Shown here: positions 22,928 through 33,835 of the stretch, piece after piece
Layout: every line of letters begins with the position of its first letter
Position numbering within the stretch: position 1 is the first letter of the stretch
Assembly: GCA_019918135.1 (NCBI GenBank)
Contig: WBZZ01000683.1
Location: forward strand, 1 to 64,000
DNA length: 64,000 nucleotides
DNA from: Paulinella micropora
Lineage: Eukaryota; Cercozoa; Imbricatea; Euglyphida; Paulinellidae
Reading direction: 5' to 3'
Made by a program: the position numbers and the translations under genes
The notes under the pieces: model-generated
Told to the model about the DNA's origin: nothing
The model's input: only the letters and a program-made list of their open reading frames with translations
Databases searched by the model: none

Positions 22928-24856
22928 TGGAAGACGTGGCGGACGATCCGAAGGTGGTTTCTGCATGTGATGGTCTACCAACTGAAGAAAGTGGTGTCAT
23001 AAGCTGGTGGTCGTTGGAGATGAGGAGTCGAGTGGTGGTCGTGTGGCGAGGGTGGGAGTTGGTGCTCCTACTGGGAATGTAAGGGGGGCAGCTGCAAGTG
23101 CACCTTTGTCTCGCTCGACGGGTCTGCAGGGTCAGGGACGTGGTGAGCAGAAGAGACGCGAGGGGGGTTCCAGTTGCATGGACGGGCAACACCATAGATG
23201 TGTCGAACATAGTCGATGGTGTGAGGAGCAGACGGGCAACTAAACCGATTAACTCTCGCTCTGGAGCATACCTTGTCACTGTGCCGGTTCCTCATCGTGT
23301 GGCTACTGCCTCGGGGAAGTTCAACGAGTCTAGGTTCAAAGACATAGACAAGCACCTGAAGCCGGGTGCTATCGTGGAACGTCATGTCTGCGAGAAGCCT
23401 CTGGGTCAGCCTTTGGTTCCGACAAGGTTCGTAGACTTTGAAAAGAGGGAGAGGGTAGACGGACCGGTTGTCGACACGAAATCGAGGACTGCAGGGATTG
23501 GGTTCCGTCAGCCGGCTTGGCAGTACGATAGAGTAGATCTACCGACGTGCAGAGTTGAGCTTGTTTGGTCTATATGTGCCCAGGCCAATGGCTGTCTTGC
23601 AAGACCTGGAGATATTTGTTATGGATGAGGAGAGTGTGTTTCCACAGGTGAAGCTGCGTGTGCCGGTGTGGCTGCAATCTGGGTACACACCACTTAATGT
23701 GGTGTGGGAGGCTCTTGGGGGGGTTAATGGTTTGAAGCCCTCTGGCATATCTATTGGAACGACAGGGTTGTTCCAACTCAGAAGAAAATGGGCTTTGAGC
23801 AGAGCATTTTGGAGCCGGTCATGTTTGGGAGGATTGATCCAGAGACCAACAAGACTGAGGTGCTAACATATCATGTAGATGACAACATACATGCTGCGGC
23901 GTCAAAGGCCAGTCGGGAGATGTACGTGAAGAAGCTCAATGAGGAGTGGGGGAACGTTAAGGACTTGGGGCCGGTTAAGGAGTTTCTCTCTTTTGAGTTC
24001 GAGGTCAACAGGAAGAGTGGTGTGTACACCATATCCATCTTTCAGCGTACGTACACGGAAACGTTGATGGCGAGGTTTAAGCGGAGCGATGGAAGGCCGT
24101 GGATGCCAGCGAAAACGCCATGGTTGCCAGAGGGGTCGAAGATGGTGCCGGCTTTGGTGGAGTACTCTCCGCAGGAGATTGTCGGAAGCTACATCTACTT
24201 GAAAGCTAGCCGCCCGGAGTCTGTGCTTCCGCTGAGTTACCTGGCTGAGTACCAATCCGACAAGGAGAAGTTCGACTATCGAGCGGCGGAGCAGCTTTTG
24301 CGATATTTCCTGTTTGTTAAGAACAGGGATGTGGTGTTCTCTTCGACGGGCAAACGGACGCCGGATGCGGATTCGGATTCGTCTTTGGGGAACGGAAGCC
24401 GCATGTATTCACGAACGGGGAGTGGTGTTTCTCGCTGGAGGGCCGGTAATGGTGAGGGCTTCAAATCAGAAGCACTTGGCCACCGGAACACAGGAAAGTG
24501 AGACTTATGCAGCCTCGGAGGTATTGCACGATCTGGAGACGGTACGTACTAATGTGATTAAGGCTTTGCCTTGGTCGGATGAGAACCCCTTGAAAGCGGA
24601 GCTGATGGCAACGCCCATTCTCAATGTCGATAACCAGGCCACGGTTTGTGGCGCACCAAACTCAGTGTCTGGCAAGAAGCTGCGTCATATCGCGTTGAGG
24701 CATTACCACCTTACGGAAGCTATGAGGAAGGGGGAGGTAGTGATGCGCTGGGTCCCGTCGGCGGACAATCGTGCAGACGTTTTGTCAAAGAAAATTGCAA
24801 GCCCGTCCTTATTCAAGAAGGGGGCAGATCGGTTGTCTGGACATCAGCCGAAGTAA
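22928..24856 (+). CDS. copia reverse transcriptase and RNase H, frame-broken
   Basis: An acidic linker (22888-23000) is followed by RT in shifting frames: 23098-23628, 23555-23786, then 23788-24501 with the catalytic box LTYHVDDNIHAAASK (copia usually Y-V-D-D). RNase H follows in a further frame (24314-24856) with QESETYAASEVLHDLE, LRHIALRHYHLTEAMRKGEV and NRADVLSKK, which are the standard copia RNase H motifs. The stop TAA at 24854-24856 lies 124 bp before the polypurine tract. The order PR-IN-RT-RH assigns the element to Ty1/copia. Confidence 0.85.
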
Positions 24857-24979
24857 GCAATCGAGCAGGTGTTGTTGTTGTTGCTCGTTATAGGTGTCCT
24901 ATGACTTTGATGATAAGTACAGACTCTAGTTAAGACATTTACTGCATTATGACTCTATCAGTAACTACCTCTGGAATTA

Positions 24980-24986
24980 GGGGGAG
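24980..24986 (+). promoter_or_regulatory. Polypurine tract
   Basis: GGGGGAG directly abuts the right LTR, as required for plus-strand priming. Confidence 0.8.
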
Positions 24987-25281
24987 CTTTACAATAGAAT
25001 AATGGTTCGAATAATTTCTGACAGCAGTTACTTGGAAAATTAGACAGTTACGTTCTTATTATATGTTGATAGGACTGATAAACCTAATAATTATGATTGA
25101 GCTAATTAATGAAATTGGCATTGTCAGCCAGTCACCTGTTTTGGTTTTGCCGCTCTCAATTTAGGCGGCAAACATTTTACTCAATAAATATCTCACAATC
25201 TGTTCAACTGCGAACTACCAAAGTGTCCCGGTCTTAAACCCGGCCTCTGTCAACTAGCTACCGGATTTATGAACTACATTG
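24987..25281 (+). repeat. Right LTR of copia element
   Basis: 295 bp, with 8 substitutions and no indels relative to the left LTR. Confidence 0.88.
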
Positions 25282-25286
25282 GATTT

Positions 25287-26512
25287 TTTCTCGTATCACA
25301 CCCGTGTATCCCTGTAAGGATTTCTGCTTGTATCACAATTTTCGCCTCTTTGGTTATGCCTGTAGTCGTCCACTCTTTCCCTTTTCCCGCAGCAGTTGGC
25401 CTCGGTGGTGTGTCTTCCGAAGCAGCCTCCTTCTCGACATCGTCTTCACCTTCCTTCTCTGCTTTATCTTTTTCCTTCTCTTTCTTTTCTTTCTCCTTCT
25501 TCTCCTTCTCAGCCTTTTCCTTGTCTGCATTTTCTTTTTCCAATTTTTCCCTTGCCAATTTCTCAGCCTCTGTTTCCGTAGCGTGGAGTCCAGCACCACC
25601 AGAGGATGACGAAGACGAAGACGAAGACGAAGACGACACAACCGAATCCTTACCCTTTGGGTATTCTGCATTGCTTCGTCCAAATCCTTCGTCATCTTAT
25701 TCCTGAACTCCATCCAGGCTGCTCCACTCTGGTTTTGTGCATGTTTGCACACTTGGTTCACAGTTTTGGGTCCCTGTCTCAACCAATACTTCTTAATGGC
25801 CTCCAAGAAGATTCGGTTCTCCAACTTCATCTAAATCTCCTGATTGAATCCCAAAGGCAATGTGCTGTGTCTGATGCATCTCTTCTCAGGGCCACTTGTA
25901 AGGAATTCATAGACCATTTTAGGTCATTGAAGATTTGTTGCACTGCCTCCTTTCTTAGCTTTGCATCCATGTTCTCACGTAGGATGCTGTGCTCTCCCTT
26001 AAATCCATCCGTCATGAACGTCCACGGGTTCCCCATCCTCGTAACTTTATTCAATTTCTCGAACAGTTTGCCCTTTTCCTCTTCTGTAGGTGCCTTTCTA
26101 CACTCGTCGTAGATGTTTTCTTCGACCATCTGCCAGACAAACTCCCCCATCAGGAACAAGTCGTAGGTAAGCACACTGTAGAAGTAAGATCTCCACGACT
26201 GATCGGTAAGCTCATCTTCTGCAAATGATGCTATGATGATCTCTGCAGCTTTGAGGCGCTGTCGCTTTGAAACTTTCGACGAAACTTGAAAATGTCTTTG
26301 AGTTCATGTCGATGTTGCCTCTCGAATAACTGCACGAATGTCTTTACTTGCAGAAGAATAGAGTCTGTTGTCTTGAATGTCTTTCTTTGCGCTGCTACGT
26401 CCTCAAACTCCACTGACTTGGCAAAATTATCGTCCTGTTCTGCCATCCTGACACTCTCTTCATCTGTGTCTTGACCCGACGATGAAGTAGATGAACTAAA
26501 AGCTGCGCTCAT
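25287..26512 (-). CDS. Unrecognised gene with Lys/Glu coiled coil, at copia border
   Basis: Starts at ATG 26512 and reads MSAAFSSSTSSSGQDTDEES, then a helical region (QLFERQHRHELKDIFKF). One base shift at about 26265 leads into RLKAAEIIIASFAEDELTDQ and the segment 26174-25827 (NPWTFMTDGFKGEHSIL). Further shifts lead into MEFRNKMTKDLDEAMQ, a run of about 12 serines (near 25610) and a long Lys/Glu heptad-like stretch (25400-25570). The frame runs into the right LTR, so the insertion either truncated the gene or supplied its stop. Beyond the left LTR the minus-strand frame could stay open for about 60 codons, but that stretch is antisense to the 16.4 kb gene. No family recognised. Confidence 0.5.
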
Positions 26513-26519
26513 GAGAAAA

Positions 26520-28595
26520 GCTTGAGAAAAACCCGAGAATTCTGGTTCCCCTTAAGTGTCTGAAGTGTCCAAAGTTATTTTCGATCACAAGGATCAGAGT
26601 TATACTTCGTGTTCAAGACAAAGTGTTCAGAGAGAATGTCCCAACTTCCGTTTTCTTGTTCCGCGTTGAAATCAGGTCCCACTTTTTGAATTTTCTTCGA
26701 AAATTTTGACAAACCCCCTTTGTCGAAGAGTCTGTAACCGTAGGTGCAGGTTCTTTGTTAGCGACTTCAGTTGTAACGATATAGATTTTAATGAGATCGT
26801 CCTCTGTTCTTCCCCGGCTGTACCTTCCCTGTAAAAGGGGCGGACTAAAACAGATAATCAACAACGTTAGGCAGGATCAGTTTCCTTAAATATAGGGTTT
26901 TTCAAAGTGTTCAGGACTTAAAATATTGTCGTTGATGATGGGACGGTAACAAATCCGCACTGTTCTTTTTCCTTGTCTTTGATGTCTTCCTTTGTATTAC
27001 TAATCTACTAGGCTTTTACTTCTTTTTTTTCACTTTCTTTTTTCTGACCCTGAGCTTCGATCCTTCTCTTTTTGGTGACAGTCTTTATTCTTTTTTTCAC
27101 CTGTTTTCCTTCAACCTTCGTTTCTGGGCTTTTGTCCTTTGTGCTGAGAGTTTTTCTTCTACTGCAGCGGTGTGACTTGCATTGTCACATCTGTTGTTTT
27201 TCTGACTTTTATTTTTTATTTCACTCTTTTTATATTTTGATTTTTTTCTTTCTTTCTTTCTTCTCCCCTTTTCTCAGTCACCCATTTTCCCTTCTTCTTT
27301 CAAGTACATCTTTTGTATCTCTTTGATACCACTTCCAATTTACTCTTACACTTCCCACTTAATCCTAGCCCTACTAGTAGCAAGTATTTTATCAGTGCTT
27401 GCGTAAAACTTGAAAAAGAAAGGGGGAAAGGAAGCAGTGAGAAAAATTGAGCTCAGCAGAAGCTGAAAGTATATATTTATTGAAACAGTCTTTGTGTAAA
27501 AAAAAAGAAAAAAATTATAGGAAAAACCAAAGAGTGAGAAAGAAAAAGCGAAAATAACACTGCTATGACGCGGTTGCATTGAGAGTCCTATTTAATAACC
27601 TTCCACATTAATAGTGTTTTGAACAGAATTTAAAAAAGAAATTATAGTATATATAATAACTGTTTGGATGATTTTAAACATGTTATTCCAAAATTGCAGA
27701 ATTTCCCGTGACTGGGAATTTATGATAAAATAACAGGAATTACACTTATTACTAAGTTACATGTTAGTCTGCTTTTTAGGCATGAATTTCACTTATTAGT
27801 TACATGTTAGTTTGCTTTTAAGGCATTTGCGCAGAAGTTCAGCAGACTAACGCTTCATGTAACATAGGTATGTACATGCAAAAAGTGAAGGATCACGGAT
27901 TTTAATAAAAATAGCATGGTTAGTAACATTTTGGTACCACATGACAATTTACAAATATGAGGATCAGATGTGAAGCATGTGGTGAACACGGTGCATTTGA
28001 AAAAAGCGAAAAACTAGTAAAAATTGAGTAAAAAAAAAGTGGGTGATGAGTTCGAACAAGACTGGAGAAGAGAAATTGCATGCACTCGTAAGGGGATGAA
28101 CGGAATCAGTTAGCTCAGGAGTCAGACGAATGTGTCCAACCAGTGGAGCGGATATGTAACTCTGTTCCGAGACGCACGGGGCAGCTGGGTTCAAGTAAGA
28201 GGAAAATTTTGAAATACATTCAGAGGTGGTCGGAGGAAGCCAGCAAACGCGATGGAAACAGAGAGCTGCTGGCGGATGAACTGGTTCTGCACACTCTCAT
28301 AATATGTGTGTACATGAATATGTGAATGGTTGCACAAAGGAAGCCAGGCTTGGGGTGAAAGCAGTCGTGAAGCAAATATTTTAATGGCAGTCCTGTTTTT
28401 CGCGTCGATCGATAGAGCAAACTTAGAGTGGCTGAGCTTGGAAAAAGTGTGCAGGGAGGAAACCAACAAGAGGGAAAAGGTCCACAGGATATGTTCATCA
28501 CGCGGTTGCTGTTGGCTGCTCAATCAGCAGGTTTTCTGGTGCCTGGGAACCAATGTAACCTGGCCGCCCAGCTGGGAAAAAAGGCATTCAGCCAC
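26520..28595. other. No supported gene
   Basis: AT-rich sequence with a T/C-rich stretch at 27010-27330. A 49-bp phrase built on ATTACACTTATTACTAAG-like words is repeated near 27740 and 27790. Short open frames here have no recognisable features. Confidence 0.5.
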
Positions 28596-28599
28596 CGTA

Positions 28600-28672
28600 T
28601 TTTGCTGCGCAAGCTGGCAAAAACCTCATTTCACAGCACACACAACATGAGCTTCTCCCCTCTCTCCTAGGT
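28600..28672 (-). repeat. B2 repeat of the recombinase element
   Basis: 73 bp, identical to 29099-29171 except one base (TTTCACAGC versus TTTCGCAGC). It ends in CCTAGGTC and leads into a palindrome. Confidence 0.8.
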
Positions 28673-28701
28673 CTTCTGTTTTTAAAAACAAAGACCTAGG
28701 T
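28666..28701. repeat. 35-bp near-perfect palindrome
   Basis: CCTAGGTCTT and AAGACCTAGG flank TGTTTTTAAAAACA, itself a palindrome, with one unpaired base. It sits at the inner edge of B2. B1 has only a weak counterpart (AGGTC...GACCT). Confidence 0.75.
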
Positions 28702-28890
28702 GGTGCATGTCGTTATATGTATGATGATGTGCATGAATATGCTTGAAGATGGTAGGCATGAGGCGTGATTATGCTATAATGATGTATATGTGTGTGGTGT
28801 AATGTGTGTGTGTGTTTTGCTTTCCACCCTTTTCTCACCACCACCACCCAAGCGAAAAGACATATAAAAGATGGGTGGGTGGGTGGAATT

Positions 28891-29102
28891 ATTCAAAAAA
28901 CAACCGTAAAATTTGCTCTAAGCACTTTTGTGCTAGAGCGAAAAATCAAATCTGAGGGTGAAGGGGTTGTCTTTGTAATGTTTAAAATTTTGGAGCGGGA
29001 ACAATAGTTCCCGCTTAATTTATTACCGTAATTAACACTGCAGCGTTCACTTTTCAGTCTCCCTTACGGCCCACCCACTGATATTTGTGAAATGACGCTT
29101 TT
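28891..29102 (-). repeat. A2 repeat of the recombinase element
   Basis: 212 bp, matching 35112-35324 with few changes. It contains two hairpins: GCTCTAAGCAC-TTTT-GTGCTAGAGC with one bulged A, and GCGGGAAC-N4-GTTCCCGC. Confidence 0.85.
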
Positions 29103-29171
29103 GCTGCGCAAGCTGGCAAAAACCTCATTTCGCAGCACACACAACATGAGCTTCTCCCCTCTCTCCTAGGT
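29099..29171 (-). repeat. B1 repeat of the recombinase element
   Basis: 73 bp abutting A2, as expected if B1-A2 forms the junction used during circle formation. Confidence 0.8.
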
Positions 29172-30368
29172 CCAGTAAAGACCTCTGACTGCAAATGCCA
29201 AATTTTTCCGACCTTCCCAGTCTGATTGCCTTATTTTTCCCAAATCATACCACAATCATTTGGCAAAAAGGAAGTACTTTACAGCATATAGGCGATCTCA
29301 ACGTAACGGCGGTTTTGCAAACGTAACGGCGGTCTGCTGACTTAAGATTTTTGGTGCATCTTGCATAACTTTCCTTTATGGGAGTGTTTGTGTGGTCGAA
29401 CGACTGCTTCACCAGCAGTATCGCTGTTCTTTCCAGTGCGACCTTGTTACCACAGTCACTGCATGTGTGCTGTAGGTCCTCATAGCGGAGGGGGGCTGTC
29501 CTCTTTCGCAGAGCCACCAGATCCTTACCGACCTCCGCCTCCACAACAATTGTGTGTCTCCGTCTCTGTCGTATCGCTGTCTGCTATGAGCCTATATTCT
29601 GTGTTTCGTCTCTTTTTCCTTTTGTGTCTGTTTGCCAGTGTGCATGTCTACGTGAGTGTAGCTCTCTAATTTCCTTCTTCTGGTTGGGTTTGTATCCTTC
29701 TTGATGTCAAAATGCACAGATTTGTGTGCCGTTGTCGTGTGATTGATAATAACTCCGATGTCAAGTCGCTGGAAGTCGATTACATGTATCATAGTGTCCT
29801 TACCATCGTAAGTTGTTGTAGTAAGAATAATAGTTAATAGTATGTAGTTGTCGTTTTATGTTGTAATGTTTAGCGTTTTCTTGCAAACAATTGCATGTTT
29901 TTTCAAAATGCTGTCAGCACCTACGTTTTTGGTGTTGATTCTCTTATGATATGGATGTAAGGACATACTGATAGTGTCGAACCGACGCAGCACCCGTTTT
30001 TCTATGATCGACCCATGTGCCTGTCTCTGTTATGTTTGTAAAACGTATTTAACTAAAAAGTAGGGGACTGTATATGACTTTCTTTTGCAATGGTTGACAC
30101 TTGGCACACAATACTACTCTATCAGTTACAGTAGCTAGTGGTAGTGCTTATACAATAGTATCTATAGGCAGGGTTACAGTTTTACATCATATCGTCCCAA
30201 CACGATTTAAATCCGCAAGCTGTATGTCAATCTAGTGTGTTTCCAAATCAATATTTACTAAAAAAAAAATGTTTATGCTATTCCAATGCAGACAATACTG
30301 TGCGCCATCATTAACTGACACGTGATAGTCTTAAAAAAAACCCCGCTTTCGCGTAAGAGAGGGTCGAT
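29172..30368 (-). other. 3' non-coding part of the recombinase element
   Basis: About 1.2 kb between the recombinase stop and B1. One minus-strand frame (29245-29544) has a possible Cys pair (CSDCGNK) and RKRTAPLRYEDLQH, but no start or family signal, so I do not call it a gene. Confidence 0.4.
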
Positions 30369-31397
30369 TTAGTTGATTACGTTGCCGGTCTGTAAGACGC
30401 GTGTGATTGTTAGCTTGCTTTCCAAGCTTAAGTCACGCAGGTATTTGTACACGCACGAACTTTTGTCTGACCACAGTCCTTGCCTTCTTATTGCGTAGAT
30501 TCTCATTCCCAAACGAGCCGCTTCAGTCGCGGACCCGATTCTATTTGAATGGGATGCGTATATCGCTGGATCCAATCCAATTGCAGCAACTTTCTTTTTC
30601 AAGAGACTTGATGGGGTGCCAGCACTCAGATGTCCCAATGCGTTGCCAGATAGCTTCAAGAAAAGAGGAGAGCTGTCGGTGAATGAATCCTTGAACGTGT
30701 CCTTTATGCATTTGAGGTATGCTCTGACCCACATGACAACGCAGAATGATTGGTTCCCTTGGCCGATAAAGACAAGCTTCTCGCCTTCCGCGTTTTTCAA
30801 TTTCTCGAACCTGAGTACCATGTACTCGCACGGGCTGTTCCCGATGATGGTATGGTGGAACATGATGTCCGATACCTTCAATGCTACAATGTTACTGACG
30901 CGCGCCATTGAGATCCACTGCAGTAATATTAACGTAGCATCTCTGCAGTCCCTCCATGTCACCAATGGTAATTGTAGTATCTTGAGCAGGTCGTCCCTCA
31001 ATAAGGGGTATTTCCCCTCTCTCCCCGGTACAGCTTCTGCTACCGCTCCCTGTTTGGCCAATTGCACTAGCAGACTCTCGGTCGGGTCGTTACTAGTGTG
31101 CAGTGCGTATTGGGATTTAATTGCAGCCAGGTGGCCAGTGATTGTTGACTGTGCATACCCACTCTCCGACATATATTTCAAATAGTGGGCAATCGTTTTG
31201 TCTGAGGCAGGAAAGAAGATACGCCCGTGCTGCACGCACCACTTGAGGAATTGCCGGAGGGAAGCTTTGTATGTTTCCATTGTGGTGTCTCTCCGGCCCG
31301 CTTGGCTTGCCCAGATCGCTATCTCGTCGTCATCTAGTATTGCTGTCCCTGCAGGGCGTAAAATTATTTTAATGAGTAAAATCAAACAGCACTGCAA
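30369..31397 (-). CDS. Tyrosine recombinase of the Ngaro-like element
   Basis: An open frame of 342 codons without an initiating ATG at its head; the core-binding part begins around METYKASLRQFLKWCVQHGR and contains ESGYAQSTITGHLAAIKSQY. The catalytic part has the first Arg in SMARVSNIVALKV, the H-x-x-R box in ASHSNRIGSATEAARLG, and the tyrosine nucleophile near the end in GLWSDKSSCVYKYLRD. Trp takes the place of the second His, which is common in retrotransposon recombinases. Role: integration of the circular cDNA by site-specific recombination, in place of a DDE integrase. The frame overlaps the preceding ORF by 29 bp in another phase, so expression needs a splice, frameshift or reinitiation; a possible acceptor CCCTGCAG lies at about 31350. 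Confidence 0.9.
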   Translation of the reverse strand: MQCCLILLIKIILRPAGTAILDDDEIAIWASQAGRRDTTMETYKASLRQFLKWCVQHGRIFFPASDKTIAHYLKYMSESGYAQSTITGHLAAIKSQYALHTSNDPTESLLVQLAKQGAVAEAVPGREGKYPLLRDDLLKILQLPLVTWRDCRDATLILLQWISMARVSNIVALKVSDIMFHHTIIGNSPCEYMVLRFEKLKNAEGEKLVFIGQGNQSFCVVMWVRAYLKCIKDTFKDSFTDSSPLFLKLSGNALGHLSAGTPSSLLKKKVAAIGLDPAIYASHSNRIGSATEAARLGMRIYAIRRQGLWSDKSSCVYKYLRDLSLESKLTITRVLQTGNVIN

Positions 31398-31842
31398 GCA
31401 TGTGCCATGATGGTCTGTGCACGTGATATGGGCGTTTGTGCCACGTTGGATCTAGAGTGTATGATGCGGGTGGCAGACTAAATGAATCTCTTGCATGTTC
31501 TAGAATCTGTGGCCACCAAGGTCTGGCTGGCCAATGCGGAAGGACAAATGCAACCCTTTTGCGGGATTTCATGGCAAGAAGGACTGACTGCCCTTTTTGT
31601 CCGAAATTTGGTGCCCAAACATCGCGGCCCTCTAGGCGCCAACGTATGATAAGCCTTCCCATGACATCTGGATGGACAGTCAGTTTTGTCAAGCCTGCGG
31701 TCAGCGCCTTGGAGTTTCTGTCTGCCCTCGTGTTGTTAGCTCTCTCGACCCAGCCCCAAAGTTTGTTTCGTATGTTGAGCTGTCCTGTATACGTCGTCCA
31801 CCATCTTGCAGAGACGTGTGAGGTGTGGTCGCTTGGACCCAC
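31369..31842 (-). CDS. RNase H C-terminal part and linker of the Ngaro-like element
   Basis: This frame continues the RNase H of the preceding ORF after a +1 change: WVERANNTRADRNSKA is the terminal RNase H motif (Asp in the last active-site box). Downstream comes FVLPHWPARPWWPQI, the conserved 'P-x-WP-x2-PWWP-x-L' type motif that follows RNase H in DIRS-order elements. The true coding part is about 31780 to 31369; the upstream half overlaps the RT ORF. Confidence 0.8.
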   Translation of the reverse strand: MGPSDHTSHVSARWWTTYTGQLNIRNKLWGWVERANNTRADRNSKALTAGLTKLTVHPDVMGRLIIRWRLEGRDVWAPNFGQKGQSVLLAMKSRKRVAFVLPHWPARPWWPQILEHARDSFSLPPASYTLDPTWHKRPYHVHRPSWHMLAVLFDFTH

Positions 31843-33496
31843 CTTTTTGCAGGTCTATGACTGCGTTAGCTGAGTCGAACACAGTGAGGACTGTATTACG
31901 ATTCTGAAGGATGGATCTGAAATGGAGAGGTATCACAGTCGCAGCCCAGAGCTCTCGTTCCGTCGACGAATTACCGATCAATTCAGATGGTAGAGGGATT
32001 GTTACGTCCTCTTCAAGCACATGGCCCCCAACCGCGAACTCGCCTGCATCCATCCTCAACTCGACGTCCTGTCGAGGTTGAAATATTGCACGTCTGCATT
32101 TGGCCGGATCCCTCAGGATGTGAAGCCAGTACTGCAGTTCTTGGCTTAGTTCTGACCCGCTCTGTGTAGTGACGCTTCTCCTATCGATTCTGTTGGCTGC
32201 GTTGACAGTCACCATCATTTCTCGAGTCATCAGCTGTGCGTTGGAGAGCGCCAGCTTGAGACTGATCAACGAAGATGCAGTTGAGTGCAGTTGCTGGACC
32301 GAAGCCCCTTGTGCGGAATGCACGTCCGCCAGGAGCTGGAGGATAGACTTGAGTAGTCTTTCCCTCTTGTCGTTCGGCACTCCCATCCACAAGTCATTGC
32401 TGTTGATGACGTATCCCAAGTATTGTACCTCGTCCAAGGGTTCCCACTGCGTCTTCTCGGAAGTGGGAAGATCAAGGTAGGCAAACAGCGTCTTGATGAA
32501 CGTAGGTATGCCATCGTTGGTGCGTAGGAATTTGACAGCGAATAGGAAGTCGTCTGCATATTGCATGGATGGCAAGTTCAAGGTCCTTATCAGCTTCACG
32601 ACGACCCTCATGATCTTCCCAAACCAAAACGGCGCAGAACAGAACCCATATAGTAGCGTCTTGTTCTGATAGGTTTTGCTCCTGTGTCTGAAGGCAGAGT
32701 ATGGTGTACTTTTCCTAGCAAGCGGAATGGAATAAAACGCGCGTTGCAGATCCACCACGAACATCTTTGTGCCGCTGTCTCCGTCGAGTACCATCTGAAT
32801 GTCCTTTTCCAGCGTCTCCATTGTGAAAGGAGCCTTGGCTTGGAAGGAATTACTGAACCGTTTGTCAGTGCACAGCTTCGTCTTCTTGACTCCCGCTGGG
32901 TCAGCCAGCACTTGGAGAGGCTCGATCATGATGCATTCCTCCCTCTTCACTTCTACCACGTCTCCACGGGTAAGCATGTCGTCAATTTGGTCGTCGACGA
33001 ATGCAATGTTCTCGAAGTAACTTGGGTGGTTCATAAAATCGGTCGCTGGAGGCTCACGCTCAAATCTGAGTTCTACACCATATGCGAGCCATGATAGCAC
33101 CACTGCGTCCGCCCCTATTGCCTTCCAGAACCCAAGCCTTGCATTGACTGCATGTGCCGGTTCCCTTGAGTCTGCCCACGGGTTGCCTCTATTGTATGTC
33201 TCACCCATCGTCAAGATCTTCTGCTTGACCTCCTCTAACGAGCCCGAGCTATACTGTTCGACAGCTACTGATGGTGTTGTCAAAAGCCAGGATACGTATG
33301 ATACCTCCTCCGCTGGTGTCGGCACTGTCTGCCTTGATGGGCAAAAATATGCCAGATGACCAATCTTCTTGCACCATACACACACCATGTCCTGAGAGTA
33401 GTCTTTACATACTTTGGACTTCGGTGCCTTGTGAGGGAGGAAGTCAGAAATCTTTCCTTGCAAGAGGACCCGTTGCTGCCTATCATAACACAGCAA
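31736..33496 (-). CDS. Reverse transcriptase and RNase H of the Ngaro-like element
   Basis: A 586-codon open frame. Near its N-terminus is a CCHC knuckle, CVWCKKIGHLAYFC, so nucleic-acid binding occurs both in Gag and here. RT motifs follow: FVVDLQRAFYSIPL, then YADDFLFAVK with the catalytic Asp pair, then LGYVINSND. RNase H starts at LRMDAGEFAVGGHV and continues with STERELWAA and TVFDSANAV. There is no ATG at the head; the first in-frame ATG is at 33388, just before the knuckle, and an acceptor-like TGATAG lies at about 33484, so a gag-pol splice is possible. The final RNase H motif is in another frame. Confidence 0.9.
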   Translation of the reverse strand: MLCYDRQQRVLLQGKISDFLPHKAPKSKVCKDYSQDMVCVWCKKIGHLAYFCPSRQTVPTPAEEVSYVSWLLTTPSVAVEQYSSGSLEEVKQKILTMGETYNRGNPWADSREPAHAVNARLGFWKAIGADAVVLSWLAYGVELRFEREPPATDFMNHPSYFENIAFVDDQIDDMLTRGDVVEVKREECIMIEPLQVLADPAGVKKTKLCTDKRFSNSFQAKAPFTMETLEKDIQMVLDGDSGTKMFVVDLQRAFYSIPLARKSTPYSAFRHRSKTYQNKTLLYGFCSAPFWFGKIMRVVVKLIRTLNLPSMQYADDFLFAVKFLRTNDGIPTFIKTLFAYLDLPTSEKTQWEPLDEVQYLGYVINSNDLWMGVPNDKRERLLKSILQLLADVHSAQGASVQQLHSTASSLISLKLALSNAQLMTREMMVTVNAANRIDRRSVTTQSGSELSQELQYWLHILRDPAKCRRAIFQPRQDVELRMDAGEFAVGGHVLEEDVTIPLPSELIGNSSTERELWAATVIPLHFRSILQNRNTVLTVFDSANAVIDLQKGGSKRPHLTRLCKMVDDVYRTAQHTKQTLGLGRES

Positions 33497-33835
33497 GATA
33501 GCGAATCAGTACTATTAATAAATCATGCGATGAAGTATGAAAATAAAAGCGTTTGCGGGACGCAATAATATTAATTCCATCGGGGCGTGATGCCGTGTGA
33601 CAAGTACCATCTTTAAGGGAATTTAGTAAAATGCCGGGGCGTGTTGCCGAACCAAATTTGAGAAAAAAAAATAATAATAATAAAATAAACAAATGAAATA
33701 AATAAACTCTATTTAATGACATAACAAAACGAGCCTAAGTCAGTGACAGCGTGATGCGAGTCATGCGCGTGTTGCGCTGCGGTCATGCGCGTGAAGCGTC
33801 GTCTGACAATTTTGCTTTCGATTGGCTGTAACAGC

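Larger units (their letters stand above)
18670..25281 (+). mobile_element. Ty1/copia LTR retrotransposon, full-length but frame-broken
   Basis: A 6612-bp element with two 295-bp direct LTRs (18670-18964, 24987-25281) that differ at 8 positions (about 97.3% identical). It is flanked by a GATTT target duplication (18665-18669, 25282-25286). A primer-binding site overlapping TGGGTTATGAGTGC follows the left LTR and the polypurine tract GGGGGAG (24980-24986) abuts the right LTR. Internal order is gag, protease, integrase, reverse transcriptase, RNase H, which defines the copia type. Unusually it also carries a MYND zinc-finger ORF between gag and protease. The reading frame changes at least a dozen times, so this copy is not autonomous as assembled. 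Confidence 0.93.

Noticed and set aside
23007..23243. Separate plus-strand gene in the copia element
   Set aside because: It is the low-complexity linker between integrase and reverse transcriptase in a shifted frame.
29245..29544. Zinc-ribbon protein in the 3' part of the Ngaro-like element
   Set aside because: One Cys pair only, no start codon, no conserved context; too weak to call.
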